Source of the DNA: F23-D06 sp963603365
GTDB taxonomy: Bacteria; Bacteroidota; Bacteroidia; Bacteroidales; WCHB1-69
Direction: 5' to 3'
NCBI GenBank assembly: GCA_963603365.1
Contig: CAVCMI010000014.1
Location: forward strand, 1-28,463
Length of the DNA: 28,463 bases
Both the position numbers and the translations under genes were made by a program. A model generated the notes under the pieces. That model was not told the DNA's origin. It worked only from the letters and a program-made list of their open reading frames with translations, and made no database searches. Every line of letters begins with the position of its first letter. Position 1 is the first letter of the stretch. Of the stretch, positions 15,630 to 23,731 are shown one piece after another.

Positions 15630-16487
15630 ATGAAAGACAGATTGTTTAAGATATTGTTGTTGACGGCGGCATTGTTCATCTTGGTGGCGGGCGGCGCTAT
15701 GCTTTACTCGCTAACCACTGGCGCATTGCCCGCCTTTAAGCAATACGGCTTCTTCAGGTTTCTGTTCTCTTCGTCATGGGACTATACGGCAGGGAGTGAA
15801 CAATACGGAGCACTGCCCTTTATTGTGGGCACGCTGCTCACGTCGCTGCTTGCATTGCTGTTCTGCATACCTTTTGCTTTCCCGGTCTCGCTCTTTACGG
15901 GCGAATATTTCAAGGGAAAGAAAGTCGCTGCCGTATTGGAGACGATGGTTGACCTGCTGGCCGGCATCCCCTCTATCGTTTACGGATTATGGGGTTTCTA
16001 TGTGCTCCGCCCTTTAATAGCCCGCCTCGATTTCTCTCCACAAGGCTTCGGAATCTTCACTGCCTCGGTGGTGTTGGCCATTATGATAATACCTTACGCC
16101 GCCTCGTTGAGCAGCCAGTTTGTGAAGATGGTTCCGGAAGAACTGAAAGAGGGAGCCTACAGTTTAGGGGCAACGCACTGTGAGGTGGTTACCAAGGTGA
16201 TGATCCCCACGGTGTTTTCGGGCATCTCGTCCGCTTACATACTGGCGTTGGGGCGCGCTCTTGGCGAAACGATGGCCGTGACGATGTTGATCGGCAACAC
16301 GAACTTGATGCCGCACTCGCTTTTCGATACGGGCAATACGATGTCGAGTATCATAGCCAACCAGTTCGGAGAAGCCTCGGGCAGCCGTCTGTCTGTGCTG
16401 ATAGCCATGGCTTTCCTGCTGTTCATTATCACGTTGGTTACGAATATGATTGGACGGTTTTTAATCCGCAGGGCATATAAAAGATAG
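15630..16487 (+). CDS. pstC: Phosphate ABC transporter permease PstC
   Basis: PstC is one of two inner-membrane permeases of the high-affinity phosphate importer PstSCAB. The 285-residue protein has about six membrane helices. It carries the binding-protein-dependent transport (BPD) inner-membrane signature around EELKEGAYSLGATHCEVVTKVMIP (the EAA loop that contacts PstB), followed by LGRALGETMAVTMLIGN. The DLLAGIPSIVYGLWG segment is characteristic of the Pst permease pair. It is the first gene of pstC-pstA-pstB-phoU and is preceded by a Pho-box-like array. pstS is not adjacent. Confidence 0.94.
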   Translation: MKDRLFKILLLTAALFILVAGGAMLYSLTTGALPAFKQYGFFRFLFSSSWDYTAGSEQYGALPFIVGTLLTSLLALLFCIPFAFPVSLFTGEYFKGKKVAAVLETMVDLLAGIPSIVYGLWGFYVLRPLIARLDFSPQGFGIFTASVVLAIMIIPYAASLSSQFVKMVPEELKEGAYSLGATHCEVVTKVMIPTVFSGISSAYILALGRALGETMAVTMLIGNTNLMPHSLFDTGNTMSSIIANQFGEASGSRLSVLIAMAFLLFIITLVTNMIGRFLIRRAYKR

Positions 16488-16496
16488 CATAATAAG

Positions 16497-17357
16497 ATGA
16501 AAGAAGAGAAAATCAGGTTGTTTAAAGACAAGGTCTTTCTGGCTTTCGTGGTCGTATTCTCTGGCTTGGCGGCCATTCCGTTGGTGGCTATATTGGGGAA
16601 GGTGTTCATTGAGGGCATCCGGCAGGTCAACTGGGCTTTCTTTACGGAGGTGACACCAACAACGTTGGAAGCAATGCTGGCTAACATGGCCGGCGAACGC
16701 ATTCCGGGCGGCATTGCCAACGGCATCACGGGCATGTTCCTGATGGTGGCCATGGCTGCTCTTATGGCAATTCCCATTGGGGTGTTCTGCGGCATTTATG
16801 TGTCGGAGAACCGCACGCGCCGCTTTGCCGGCATCGTGCGGTTTCTGTGCGAACTGCTGCAAGGCACCCCCTCTATCGTCATCGGCATCGTGGTCTATCT
16901 GTGGATTGTCATCCCGATGCGCAGCTACTCGGCCATTGCGGGTGCAGTGGCATTGTGCATTATGATGCTGCCGTTGATTGTCCGCTCTACGGAGGAGACG
17001 CTCAACTTGCTGCCTGTAAGTCTCAACGAGTCGGCGCTGTCGCTGGGTGCTTCGTATGCTTCTATGATCTTCAAGGTTTGGCTGCCGTCTGCATTCCCGG
17101 GAATATGTACGGGCGTGCTGCTGGCCATATCGCGCGTGATGGGTGAGACGGCACCGCTGATGCTGACGGCTTTGGGCAGCGCCTATATCCAATGGGACGT
17201 CACGCGGCCTAACACCTCTGTGTCTTTATTGATATGGGAGTTCTACAACGACCCGAATCTTCAGCAGATGATCTGGAGCGCCTCGCTTTTCCTCCTCCTG
17301 TTAGTGTTGTTGTTTAATGTTTCGTCTAAAATAATTACAAGAAAATGGAACTCATAA
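16497..17357 (+). CDS. pstA: Phosphate ABC transporter permease PstA
   Basis: PstA is the second permease of the Pst phosphate importer. The 286-residue protein has the paired motif LLQGTPSIVIGIVVYLW, the EAA loop in LNESALSLGASYASMIFKVWLP, and the following SRVMGETAPLMLTALGSA. The early segment MLANMAGERIPGGIANGITG is typical of PstA. It begins 9 nt after pstC. Its last 13 nt overlap the start of pstB, so the two are probably translationally coupled. Confidence 0.94.
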   Translation: MKEEKIRLFKDKVFLAFVVVFSGLAAIPLVAILGKVFIEGIRQVNWAFFTEVTPTTLEAMLANMAGERIPGGIANGITGMFLMVAMAALMAIPIGVFCGIYVSENRTRRFAGIVRFLCELLQGTPSIVIGIVVYLWIVIPMRSYSAIAGAVALCIMMLPLIVRSTEETLNLLPVSLNESALSLGASYASMIFKVWLPSAFPGICTGVLLAISRVMGETAPLMLTALGSAYIQWDVTRPNTSVSLLIWEFYNDPNLQQMIWSASLFLLLLVLLFNVSSKIITRKWNS

Positions 17358-18115
17358 AAGACCCTGTACTCGAAATAAAAGATGTAAGCATAGCCTATAC
17401 ACCGGAGAAATTTGCTGTGCAGCACGTGTCCGCCGATGTGGCGCGCCATTCGATAACGGCAATTATGGGGCCGTCGGGATGCGGCAAGAGCACGTTGCTC
17501 CGCGCCATCAACCGTATGCACGAACTGCATGAGGGCATCACCACTACCGGACAAATCCTCCTCGACGGGCAAGATGTGCTCAAGATGAATCCGATTGACG
17601 TGCGCACAAAAGCCGGCATGGTGTTTCAACGCCCCAACCCTTTCTCTACTATGAGCATTTACGACAATGTCATCGCCGGATATTCGCTCAAGGGCATCAA
17701 ACTGTCGAAGAGCCGCCGCAACGAGATTGTGGAGCAGAACCTGCGCAATGTCGGACTTTGGGACGAGGTGAACGGGTCACTCCACAAGAAAGGGACGTTC
17801 CTCTCGGGCGGACAGCAGCAACGCCTCTGCATCGCCCGCGCTTTGGCATTGGTGCCCGATATCTTGCTGATGGATGAACCCACTTCCGCCCTCGACCCTA
17901 TCGCAACCCTTAAAATCGAGGAACTGCTCGTGCAACTGAAAGAACAGGTTACAATCATCATTGTGACGCACAACATGTCACAGGCTTCACGCATCTCCGA
18001 CTATTCAATGTTTATGTATTTGGGTGAACTGATTGAATATGAGTCTACTAACCAGATGTTTACCAATCCTAAAGACAAACGTACCGAGGATTACCTTATC
18101 GGCAAGGTGGGATAA
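17345..18115 (+). CDS. pstB: Phosphate ABC transporter ATP-binding protein PstB
   Basis: PstB hydrolyses ATP to drive phosphate import through PstC/PstA. The 256-residue protein is full length. Walker A is GPSGCGKST (42-50), the Q-loop region is VFQRPNPF, the ABC signature is LSGGQQQR (153-160), Walker B is ILLMDEP (173-179), and the switch His is H209 in IVTHNM. NRMHELHEG is typical of PstB. The ATG lies inside the end of pstA (13-nt overlap). phoU follows after 47 nt. Confidence 0.97.
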   Translation: MELIKDPVLEIKDVSIAYTPEKFAVQHVSADVARHSITAIMGPSGCGKSTLLRAINRMHELHEGITTTGQILLDGQDVLKMNPIDVRTKAGMVFQRPNPFSTMSIYDNVIAGYSLKGIKLSKSRRNEIVEQNLRNVGLWDEVNGSLHKKGTFLSGGQQQRLCIARALALVPDILLMDEPTSALDPIATLKIEELLVQLKEQVTIIIVTHNMSQASRISDYSMFMYLGELIEYESTNQMFTNPKDKRTEDYLIGKVG

Positions 18116-18162
18116 AGAGTAAGTTTCATTTAACAGACAACAACAAAAAAAAAGACAATAAA

Positions 18163-18822
18163 ATGATAAGAGAAGAATCATTGAAGAAATTAGAAGACGA
18201 TTTTACCGCCATGGCAGAGGTTCTTAATCAGCAGTTTGTGTTGGTGGGCAGACATTTGGAAGGTATTTCCACACCGGAAGAGATGGCGCACGAGGGTGAG
18301 AACGAAAAGCTGCTTGACCAGTATGAGGTGCAGTTCCGCGAGGCTATAGTCAACGAGATCCTGCGCCTTACGCCGCGCGCCCGTGACCTGCGCCGCATGA
18401 TTGCGCTGCTGAATATCATTGTTGACCTCGAACGTATGGGAGACCTTTTACATAGTATCAACAAACGCCTCGATGTAGTGCTCGAAACAGAACAGGTGTG
18501 GCAAATGTATCGCCAGCCTGTGCTCCGCCTCTTCGGTATGGTAAACAGAATGTATGAGAATGTGATCTATGCGTTCCAGTCTGAAAATGATTTTATTGCA
18601 CACAACGTCATCGGTATGGACGACGAAGTGGACTCGTGCTACCACGAGGTGCACCGCAGCCTCTTCCAGCAGGATGTGAAGTCGCCCGACATACAGGCTT
18701 ACCTTGACCTGAGCCGCATTCTTTATCTGATGGAACGTATCGGCGATTCTTGCACAAACATCGCCGAAGATTTAGTTTATCTAATTGAGGGCGTGAATAT
18801 TAAGCATACAAAAACTAAATAA
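18163..18822 (+). CDS. phoU: Phosphate signalling protein PhoU
   Basis: PhoU links Pst transporter activity to the PhoR/PhoB two-component system and represses the Pho regulon when phosphate is plentiful. The 219-residue helical protein contains the two PhoU repeats with their metal-binding E/DxxxD signatures: VDLERMGDLLHSINKR in the first half and LMERIGDSCTNIAEDLVYLIEG near the end. Length and position (last gene of pstCAB-phoU) are typical. The PhoR/PhoB genes are not in this window. It converges with the TonB-dependent receptor gene over a 122-nt gap in which I see only weak dyads. Confidence 0.95.
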   Translation: MIREESLKKLEDDFTAMAEVLNQQFVLVGRHLEGISTPEEMAHEGENEKLLDQYEVQFREAIVNEILRLTPRARDLRRMIALLNIIVDLERMGDLLHSINKRLDVVLETEQVWQMYRQPVLRLFGMVNRMYENVIYAFQSENDFIAHNVIGMDDEVDSCYHEVHRSLFQQDVKSPDIQAYLDLSRILYLMERIGDSCTNIAEDLVYLIEGVNIKHTKTK

Positions 18823-18944
18823 TGCCACGGAAGGCGCTCTGATCGCGAAAGGTGCTTTTCCGATGTTCCCCGCAATTGTTTCTTGAATCTTTGACGCTTG
18901 AATCCATGGACTTCCGTTTCAGAAGACAGGATGCTTTTTTCTGA

Positions 18945-21356
18945 TCAGAATTTGAAATGATAGGTGAAAGACGGGATGATCGGGAAAATGCAGACAGATT
19001 TAAGCACCCTTTTTGAGGTGTTGTTGTCCAGGTCGTACGCTATATCCACATAATAGTAGAATGGGTTTTTGTAATTATAAACATTGTAGATGCTGACCTC
19101 GAAAATGCTTTGGAATCGCTCCCCGTGCGGTTTTAGAAACTGGACGCCAAGGTCAAGGTGATGGAACGGCTTCATTCTGAAGTTGTTCTTTTCGCCGTAG
19201 CTTTCCACATAGTAAGAAATTGTGAGGGGGTCGTGCAAATGGAGCGTTTCGAAGAGGTATTCGAACATGCCAAAGTTGCCGTAGGCCACCGTGGGCAGAG
19301 TGACGGCATTGCCGGTGGCGAATGTCCACGAGAGTGACAGGTTGATTTTTGCAGTAGGGCTGTACATCAGCACAATGGAGACATCGTGTCGGCGGTCGTG
19401 GCGGGCATAGAAAGGCTTTCCGAAGTTGAGGTCGTCAAACTGCTGGCGTGTCCACGAGAGGGTATAGCCTATCCATCCCGTGAACTTTCCGACCTCTTTC
19501 CGGACCAGAAACTCCACGCCGTAAGACCAGCCTTGCCCCGAGGTTACGTTGTCGCTCCAGCGGCTTTGGAAATCGGCGTTGCCCATCTCTTCGTTTAACA
19601 GGTCTTCTATCAGGCTGGAAAAGAACGATGCCCCCTCCTTGTAGGCGAGTATATGGTTGCTTTTCTTGTAATATCCCTCCAGAGAGAAGGAAAGCCTGGG
19701 CTTTTTCAGGTCATAATGCAGTCCCAGTGCCACTTGATGGGAGCGTTGCGGCTTTATGCAGTCGGTTACGGGCACCCAAAGGTCGGTGGGCAGTCCGATG
19801 GTGCTGGTGCTGAGCAGTATCATGCTTTGGCTCATTGTGGCGTAAGAGGCTTTGACGGCCAAGTCATTGCGGATGTTGAAACTGGCAGACAAGCGGGGCT
19901 CAGGCGAGATGTAGGTTTTCCCGGGCACGGAGAAGAAGGTGAGCCTTAGTCCGGGGTTGAGCCGCAGCCGTCCTTGTATGGTGATCTCGTCTTCGGCGTA
20001 TAGGGCATATTCCAGACCTGTCTCCTTCTCGACTTTCTGCAATAGGGCAGTGTCCTCCGCAAAGGATATGGCACTGGGGCGCGCCTCGTGGAAGGTGGTC
20101 AGGATGCCGCCCTGTATGCGGTGCCCGGCATTGGAAATAAAGGTGACATCGTATTTCAGGGTGTAGTCGCGGATGCCCGAATTGTAGGCCGAATGGAACT
20201 CATAGCGGCTGTTGTCGGCATAGTCAGTGTGTTTTTCGTTGTCGTAGAATTTCATGGTATAGTCATTGAAAACAAAAGAGAGGTTAGAGAAGATGCGGTT
20301 GCTGAAAAGGTGATTCCAGCGTGCCGTGGCGGTGGCGTTTTGCCAGAAGAGTCCGCTGCTGCTTTTATAGTCGGAGGAATCCATCTTGTCTCTCTGTTTG
20401 ACGTAAAACTTGTCTCTCCCGAAGTAGGTGCTCACGAAGAGCCGGTCTTTGTTGCTGAGGTTGTAGTTCAGTTTGGCGTTGAGGTCATAGAAATAGTAGC
20501 CGGCGGTCATCCCGTCGGCGGTGAGTTTCATGACGGACCGTGTCAGCAAGTCGAGATAGGTGGTGCGGGCGGAGACCATAAACGAGGATTTGCCTTTCAC
20601 AATCGGGCCTTCGGCCATCACATGTGAGGAGATGATGCCGATCCCGCCCTCGCAGTGGTACGACTCCTTGTTGCCGTCTTTCATGTTGATTTCAATGACA
20701 GAGGAGAGCCGTCCCCCGTAGCGGGCGGGGAAACCGCCTTTGATCAGTTCTACCGACTTTATGGCATCGCCGTTGAAAATGGAGAAAAAGCCCAGCAGGT
20801 GACTGGCGTTATAGATAGTGGCCTCGTCGAGGATGACGAGATTCTGGTCTGCACTGCCTCCGCGCACATATATGCCCGACGTGCCCTCTGTGCCCGACTG
20901 CACACCGGGCATCAGCAGCAGCGTCTTGAAAACGTCTTTCTCCCCGAAAAGTATCGGGATGCTTTTGACCTCTTTGGCGGATAGGGTGACGGAACTCATC
21001 CGGGTTTCCTCGCTCAGCCTCCGTGCCGCAGTAATGTTGACCGACTGCAGCGTATTGATGTGGTATAGCAGGGCATTATAGTTGATGTCTTCTGCCTTGT
21101 CAATGAAGATGGTGTCGTTAGTATAGCCAAAAGCGGAAAACACCACAAACAGCGAATCGCGGAAAGGGAGGCTCAAAGAATAGAAGCCGTAGGTGTTAGT
21201 GCTTGCCGACTTTTGCGAAACAGGATCGTAGGCAATGCCTCCGGGCAGGGTTTCCATACTGCCTTTCTCATACAGGTATCCGCTCACGGTGATGTTTTGG
21301 GCAGAAACGAGGCCGTACAGAACCGACATTGCAACGCACAAGAGAACCTTTCTCAT
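18945..21356 (-). CDS. TonB-dependent receptor with CarboxypepD-reg-like domain
   Basis: This is an outer-membrane active transporter or receptor of 803 residues. It has a signal peptide (1-19, ending GLVSAQ). A carboxypeptidase-regulatory-like beta domain (about 22-100) follows, as is common in Bacteroidota receptors. The plug domain (about 125-230) contains GEKDVFKTLLLMPGV, GIYVRGGSADQNLVILDEA and ELIKGGFPARYGGRLSSVI. The rest is a large beta-barrel ending in the aromatic YHFKF expected for BAM insertion. No SusD gene follows, so it is not a standard SusCD glycan uptake pair. The substrate is unknown; adjacency to pst might suggest a phosphorus compound, but that is only a guess. A -7 element lies 50 nt upstream. 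Confidence 0.9.
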   Translation of the reverse strand: MRKVLLCVAMSVLYGLVSAQNITVSGYLYEKGSMETLPGGIAYDPVSQKSASTNTYGFYSLSLPFRDSLFVVFSAFGYTNDTIFIDKAEDINYNALLYHINTLQSVNITAARRLSEETRMSSVTLSAKEVKSIPILFGEKDVFKTLLLMPGVQSGTEGTSGIYVRGGSADQNLVILDEATIYNASHLLGFFSIFNGDAIKSVELIKGGFPARYGGRLSSVIEINMKDGNKESYHCEGGIGIISSHVMAEGPIVKGKSSFMVSARTTYLDLLTRSVMKLTADGMTAGYYFYDLNAKLNYNLSNKDRLFVSTYFGRDKFYVKQRDKMDSSDYKSSSGLFWQNATATARWNHLFSNRIFSNLSFVFNDYTMKFYDNEKHTDYADNSRYEFHSAYNSGIRDYTLKYDVTFISNAGHRIQGGILTTFHEARPSAISFAEDTALLQKVEKETGLEYALYAEDEITIQGRLRLNPGLRLTFFSVPGKTYISPEPRLSASFNIRNDLAVKASYATMSQSMILLSTSTIGLPTDLWVPVTDCIKPQRSHQVALGLHYDLKKPRLSFSLEGYYKKSNHILAYKEGASFFSSLIEDLLNEEMGNADFQSRWSDNVTSGQGWSYGVEFLVRKEVGKFTGWIGYTLSWTRQQFDDLNFGKPFYARHDRRHDVSIVLMYSPTAKINLSLSWTFATGNAVTLPTVAYGNFGMFEYLFETLHLHDPLTISYYVESYGEKNNFRMKPFHHLDLGVQFLKPHGERFQSIFEVSIYNVYNYKNPFYYYVDIAYDLDNNTSKRVLKSVCIFPIIPSFTYHFKF

Positions 21357-21406
21357 CGTATTTTCAATAAAAAAACGCCTTGCATTTATGCAGGACTATT
21401 TGGCGG

Positions 21407-21414
21407 CAAAGATA
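21407..21414 (-). promoter_or_regulatory. -7 promoter element of the TonB-dependent receptor
   Basis: The minus strand reads TATCTTTG, an exact TAnnTTTG match, 51 nt before the ATG at 21356. It is the same octamer as before the aminotransferase and the C1B peptidase. No clear -33 element is present. Confidence 0.55.
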
Positions 21415-21469
21415 GGTGTTAACTCAAAACGCCCGTCTGTACAGTTCAGAAAATAGGACAAGATGGGGC

Positions 21470-21513
21470 AAAAAATGAAGAGAGGAGAAGAAAAACGGTT
21501 TTCTTCTCCTCTC
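21470..21513 (-). terminator. Terminator of the C1B peptidase gene
   Basis: A 15-bp perfect stem (21480-21494 with 21499-21513, loop ACGG on the plus strand) is followed on the minus strand by a T-rich run (complement of 21470-21475). It lies 35 nt past the stop at 21549. Confidence 0.88.
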
Positions 21514-21548
21514 TTTCTGCATATTGAGGGTACAAGACGGCGGCATTG

Positions 21549-22772
21549 TTATTTGATGCCGAGTTTCTTCTTGATGTCTTTCGGGATGGCGTCCTTGTGA
21601 ACCACGATATTCATCGTTTTGTAGCGGGCAAAAGCCTTTGAAGCGTAAAACATGCCGTGATACTCACCATAGTCGCCCCAGCTGTTCTTTACCATATAGT
21701 ACTCGTTGCCGGTCTGGTCGGTGGCTTTGCCGTAAATCAGCATGCCGTGGTCGTCGGTGGTCTCCCAGTTGTCGTAAGCCACCTGGCGTTCTTCTTGGGT
21801 CACCCAGCGTTGCGGGGTCGGGTGTTTGGCGGCCTCGTCCTGAATCTGCTGTGCGCTCATGCCGGTCCAGTGTGCCATGTCGCTGCCGATCATAGCAGAT
21901 GCTTTTGTTTCAGGAAGCACACAGAAACCTTTGCGAACGCCCATTCTGAAACCTTTCTCGCTCACGTCAGAACCCCAAGCTACGGTGTAGCCGTTGTCGA
22001 TAGCATAGTCGAAAATCTGCATCATCTCATCCAGCGGCACGTTGTAGCACTGCGACCAACGCCAGTTGTCCTGGATCTCAAGCACGAATTTTTCGTAGAA
22101 AGGATGGTGCGTGTAGGAGGTGATGGAGATGTAATCGTCGGCATTCAGCCCCAGAGACTCATAGAAAGACTTGGGTGTATATTCTTTGCCGTTGTAGGTG
22201 AACTTTTCGGGAGCCGTGCCCAGATATACGTTATGGACGGCGGCGATGGCATTGAGGCAAAGCAATTCGTTGTTGGCGTTGGTCTGGAGTTTCTTCTGTT
22301 CGCCTTTGGCAACGGCTTTTACCATGGCATCCGTCAGGGCAGACAGTTCGCTGTGGTCAGACAGCGTGTCGCCGTATGCCGTGCCGGGACGCATCTCGCT
22401 TTCCGGCATCAGACCGAAATGCTTCATGCCGTAAATGACATCATAGAAAGAACCGCCTTGGGAGAACGAAACGTCGCCGTGGGTGCGGATAGCAGCCTTT
22501 GCCCTGTCGTTGTAGGTGTTGGAAACGATATACATCTCCGACAGGTCATATTCGCCCTTGCCCATACGAAGCAGCTCAGCCTCAATGAAGCCCAGCCCGG
22601 AGTAGCACCAGCATGTGCCGGCACGGTTCTGGTCTTTCACCGAAGTGACAGGATTCTCTTTGACAACCTTGAATACATAGCCTTCCTCTTTCTTGGAGGT
22701 GTCGCTCTCCTGCGCAAAAGCGAAATTGCCGCACAGAAGGCACATCATAAAAATGGTACTTAATTTTTTCAT
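21549..22772 (-). CDS. Exported C1B cysteine peptidase (PepC/bleomycin hydrolase-like)
   Basis: This papain-fold peptidase of family C1B has 407 residues from ATG 22772. The catalytic set is visible: Q48 and C54 in DQNRAGTCWCYS, H342 in DDHGMLIYG, and N363 in VKNSWGDYG. The large middle insertion is typical of PepC/bleomycin hydrolase, which acts as an aminopeptidase in other bacteria. Unlike the cytoplasmic enzymes, this one has an N-terminal signal peptide (LSTIFMMCLLCGNFAFAQ), so it should act in the periplasm or outside. An in-frame ATG at 22856 would add 28 residues and start upstream of the -7 element at 22818-22825, so 22772 is preferred. It is a monocistronic gene with its own promoter and terminator. 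Confidence 0.92.
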   Translation of the reverse strand: MKKLSTIFMMCLLCGNFAFAQESDTSKKEEGYVFKVVKENPVTSVKDQNRAGTCWCYSGLGFIEAELLRMGKGEYDLSEMYIVSNTYNDRAKAAIRTHGDVSFSQGGSFYDVIYGMKHFGLMPESEMRPGTAYGDTLSDHSELSALTDAMVKAVAKGEQKKLQTNANNELLCLNAIAAVHNVYLGTAPEKFTYNGKEYTPKSFYESLGLNADDYISITSYTHHPFYEKFVLEIQDNWRWSQCYNVPLDEMMQIFDYAIDNGYTVAWGSDVSEKGFRMGVRKGFCVLPETKASAMIGSDMAHWTGMSAQQIQDEAAKHPTPQRWVTQEERQVAYDNWETTDDHGMLIYGKATDQTGNEYYMVKNSWGDYGEYHGMFYASKAFARYKTMNIVVHKDAIPKDIKKKLGIK

Positions 22773-22817
22773 TGCTGTTATACAGTTTAGAATTGACATT
22801 TGTCTAAAATCAAGCGG

Positions 22818-22825
22818 CAAAGATA
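22818..22825 (-). promoter_or_regulatory. -7 promoter element of the C1B peptidase
   Basis: The minus strand reads TATCTTTG (exact TAnnTTTG), 45 nt before the ATG at 22772. It helps decide the start codon of the peptidase. Confidence 0.55.
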
Positions 22826-22879
22826 GTTTTTTTTTCATAGCGACCGACAAGTTCAATTTGGAAAGTTATAAATGCGGGG

Positions 22880-22972
22880 GAAACAAGAAAGCCCGCCGTA
22901 CGGCGGGCTTTCTTGAAAAAATGCCACTTTTGCGGTCTACACAAACACAATGCAAATGGCACATATAAAAGA
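22880..22972 (-). ncRNA. Candidate short RNA between orphan promoter and terminator
   Basis: A minus-strand -7 element (TATCTTTG at 22977-22984) should start transcription near 22970. About 55 nt later the transcript would reach the 32-bp palindrome, giving an RNA of roughly 90 nt. A 32-codon frame starting MCHLHCVCV runs through the hairpin and lacks clear protein character. The unit could also be an upstream leader of the peptidase gene or the relic of a deleted gene. No known RNA family is recognised. Confidence 0.3.
22884..22915. terminator. Perfect 32-bp palindrome, probable bidirectional terminator
   Basis: CAAGAAAGCCCGCCGT is followed directly by its exact reverse complement, giving a GC-rich stem with A- and T-rich flanks. 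The shape suits a terminator in either direction. No annotated gene ends beside it, so it either serves the short minus-strand transcript or remains from a lost gene. Confidence 0.7.
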
Positions 22973-22976
22973 GACG

Positions 22977-22984
22977 CAAAGATA
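22977..22984 (-). promoter_or_regulatory. Orphan -7 promoter element
   Basis: The minus strand reads TATCTTTG, an exact TAnnTTTG match. A TTTG (complement of CAAA at 23009-23012) lies 24 nt further upstream, slightly longer than the usual -33 spacing. Transcription would run into the palindrome at 22884-22915. Confidence 0.4.
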
Positions 22985-23123
22985 CACAATTTACCGGATG
23001 AGGAAAGACAAAAATCTGTGAACATCAAGCAATTAACATACAACACACCATTGGTTGTTCAAAAAAGGTAAACTACAGACCTCGAAAGGCGCTTTCTTTC
23101 GATACGCCTGCTAATGTTTTTTA

Positions 23124-23131
23124 TATCTTTG
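23124..23131 (+). promoter_or_regulatory. -7 promoter element of the methyltransferase fragment
   Basis: TATCTTTG is an exact TAnnTTTG match 55 nt before ATG 23187. TTTC at 23097-23100 is a weak -33 candidate at 23 nt. Confidence 0.5.
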
Positions 23132-23186
23132 CTACTTGATTTTATTTGATGCTTATCTTGTTAGTCACCCTGAATTGTTTGTGTAA

Positions 23187-23510
23187 ATGAAAGTAGTAGA
23201 TTTGTTTTGCGGTTGTGGTGGATTAAGCCTTGGATTCCAAAAGGCCGGAATGGATGTCGTTGCTGCTTTTGACAATTGGCCTGACGCATTGGCAGTTTAC
23301 CGAAATAACTTTTCCCATCCTGCAATACATGCTGATTTGATGAATGTAGACGAGTCCGTAAAGGCAATCCGTCCCTATGAGCCGGATATGATTATCGGCG
23401 GTCCACCATGTCAGGATTTTTCGTCTGCGGGCATCGGTATACCCAATGCTCTTGATGCCCGCTTTGCAAAATCCAGCTTCATCTCCAGTTCGCCTATCTT
23501 ACGCAGATGA
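23187..23510 (+). pseudogene. Truncated DNA (cytosine-5) methyltransferase
   Basis: Only the N-terminal quarter of a C5-cytosine methyltransferase remains. Motif I (DLFCGCGGLSLGF, 5-17, SAM binding) and motif IV (GGPPCQDFSSAG, 71-82, catalytic Cys75) are intact. After residue 82 (about 23432) the frame enters unrelated DNA that is antisense to an IS3 orfA, and it stops at 23510. Motifs VI-X and the target-recognition domain are missing and do not resume downstream, so the product cannot be an active enzyme. It keeps its own promoter element. No restriction endonuclease gene is adjacent. It may be an R-M system or orphan methylase destroyed by an IS-associated deletion. Confidence 0.85.
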
Positions 23511-23731
23511 CGGTCGCGTTCCGCCTGAATTTCCTTCTCCGTACGGTCTGTGCTGCCTCCGAAGGCCGCTGCCGCATTCTTGATAAACTCGTTTTTCCAA
23601 TGGCTGATTTGAGCCTGTGACAATTCATACTTCGAGGACAGCTCACTCAGAGTCGATTGCTCGCGAAGTGCTTCAATTGCCGCCTTGGCCTTAAACTCGG
23701 CTGTGTGTTTACGTCTTGTAGTTTTTCCCAT
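23411..23731 (-). CDS. IS3-family transposase OrfA, remnant
   Basis: The first about 98 residues match OrfA of IS3-family elements. They start MGKTTRRKHTAEFKAKAAIEA, carry a helix-turn-helix (TLSELSSKYELSQAQISHWKNEF, about 28-50), and end in a leucine-zipper-like helix (RHLRKIGELEMKLDFAKR). Only the last residues (ADEKS) come from read-through into methyltransferase DNA. OrfB, the DDE catalytic subunit, would lie to the left and is absent, so this element cannot transpose by itself. Confidence 0.82.
   Translation of the reverse strand: MGKTTRRKHTAEFKAKAAIEALREQSTLSELSSKYELSQAQISHWKNEFIKNAAAAFGGSTDRTEKEIQAERDRHLRKIGELEMKLDFAKRASRALGIPMPADEKS

Larger units (their letters stand above)
22773..23186. 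other. Intergenic region before the accessory block
   Basis: This 414-nt gap contains three -7-type elements: minus strand at 22818-22825 and 22977-22984, and plus strand at 23124-23131. It also has a perfect 32-bp palindrome (22884-22915) and a smaller dyad, GAAAG-GCG-CTTTC (23084-23096). I see no convincing protein gene. It marks the change from conserved genes to accessory-looking ones. Confidence 0.5.

Noticed and set aside
15479..15679. 66-codon minus-strand frame across the pstC start
   Set aside because: It overlaps the Pho-box-like array and the start of pstC and has no protein-like features.
16461..17192. 243-codon minus-strand frame opposite pstA
   Set aside because: The composition is dominated by Gln/His/Arg as expected for the antisense of a membrane-protein gene; pstA itself is certain.
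21657..22763. 368-codon open frame on the plus strand opposite the C1B peptidase
   Set aside because: The peptidase has an intact catalytic set and signal peptide; the antisense frame is a shadow rich in Val/Gly/His without recognisable motifs.
22773..22856. 28-residue N-terminal extension of the C1B peptidase
   Set aside because: It would start upstream of the -7 promoter element and bury the signal peptide inside the protein.
22810..23046. 78-codon minus-strand frame across the palindrome
   Set aside because: It runs through the terminator-like palindrome and two promoter elements, has no domain, and its composition looks random.
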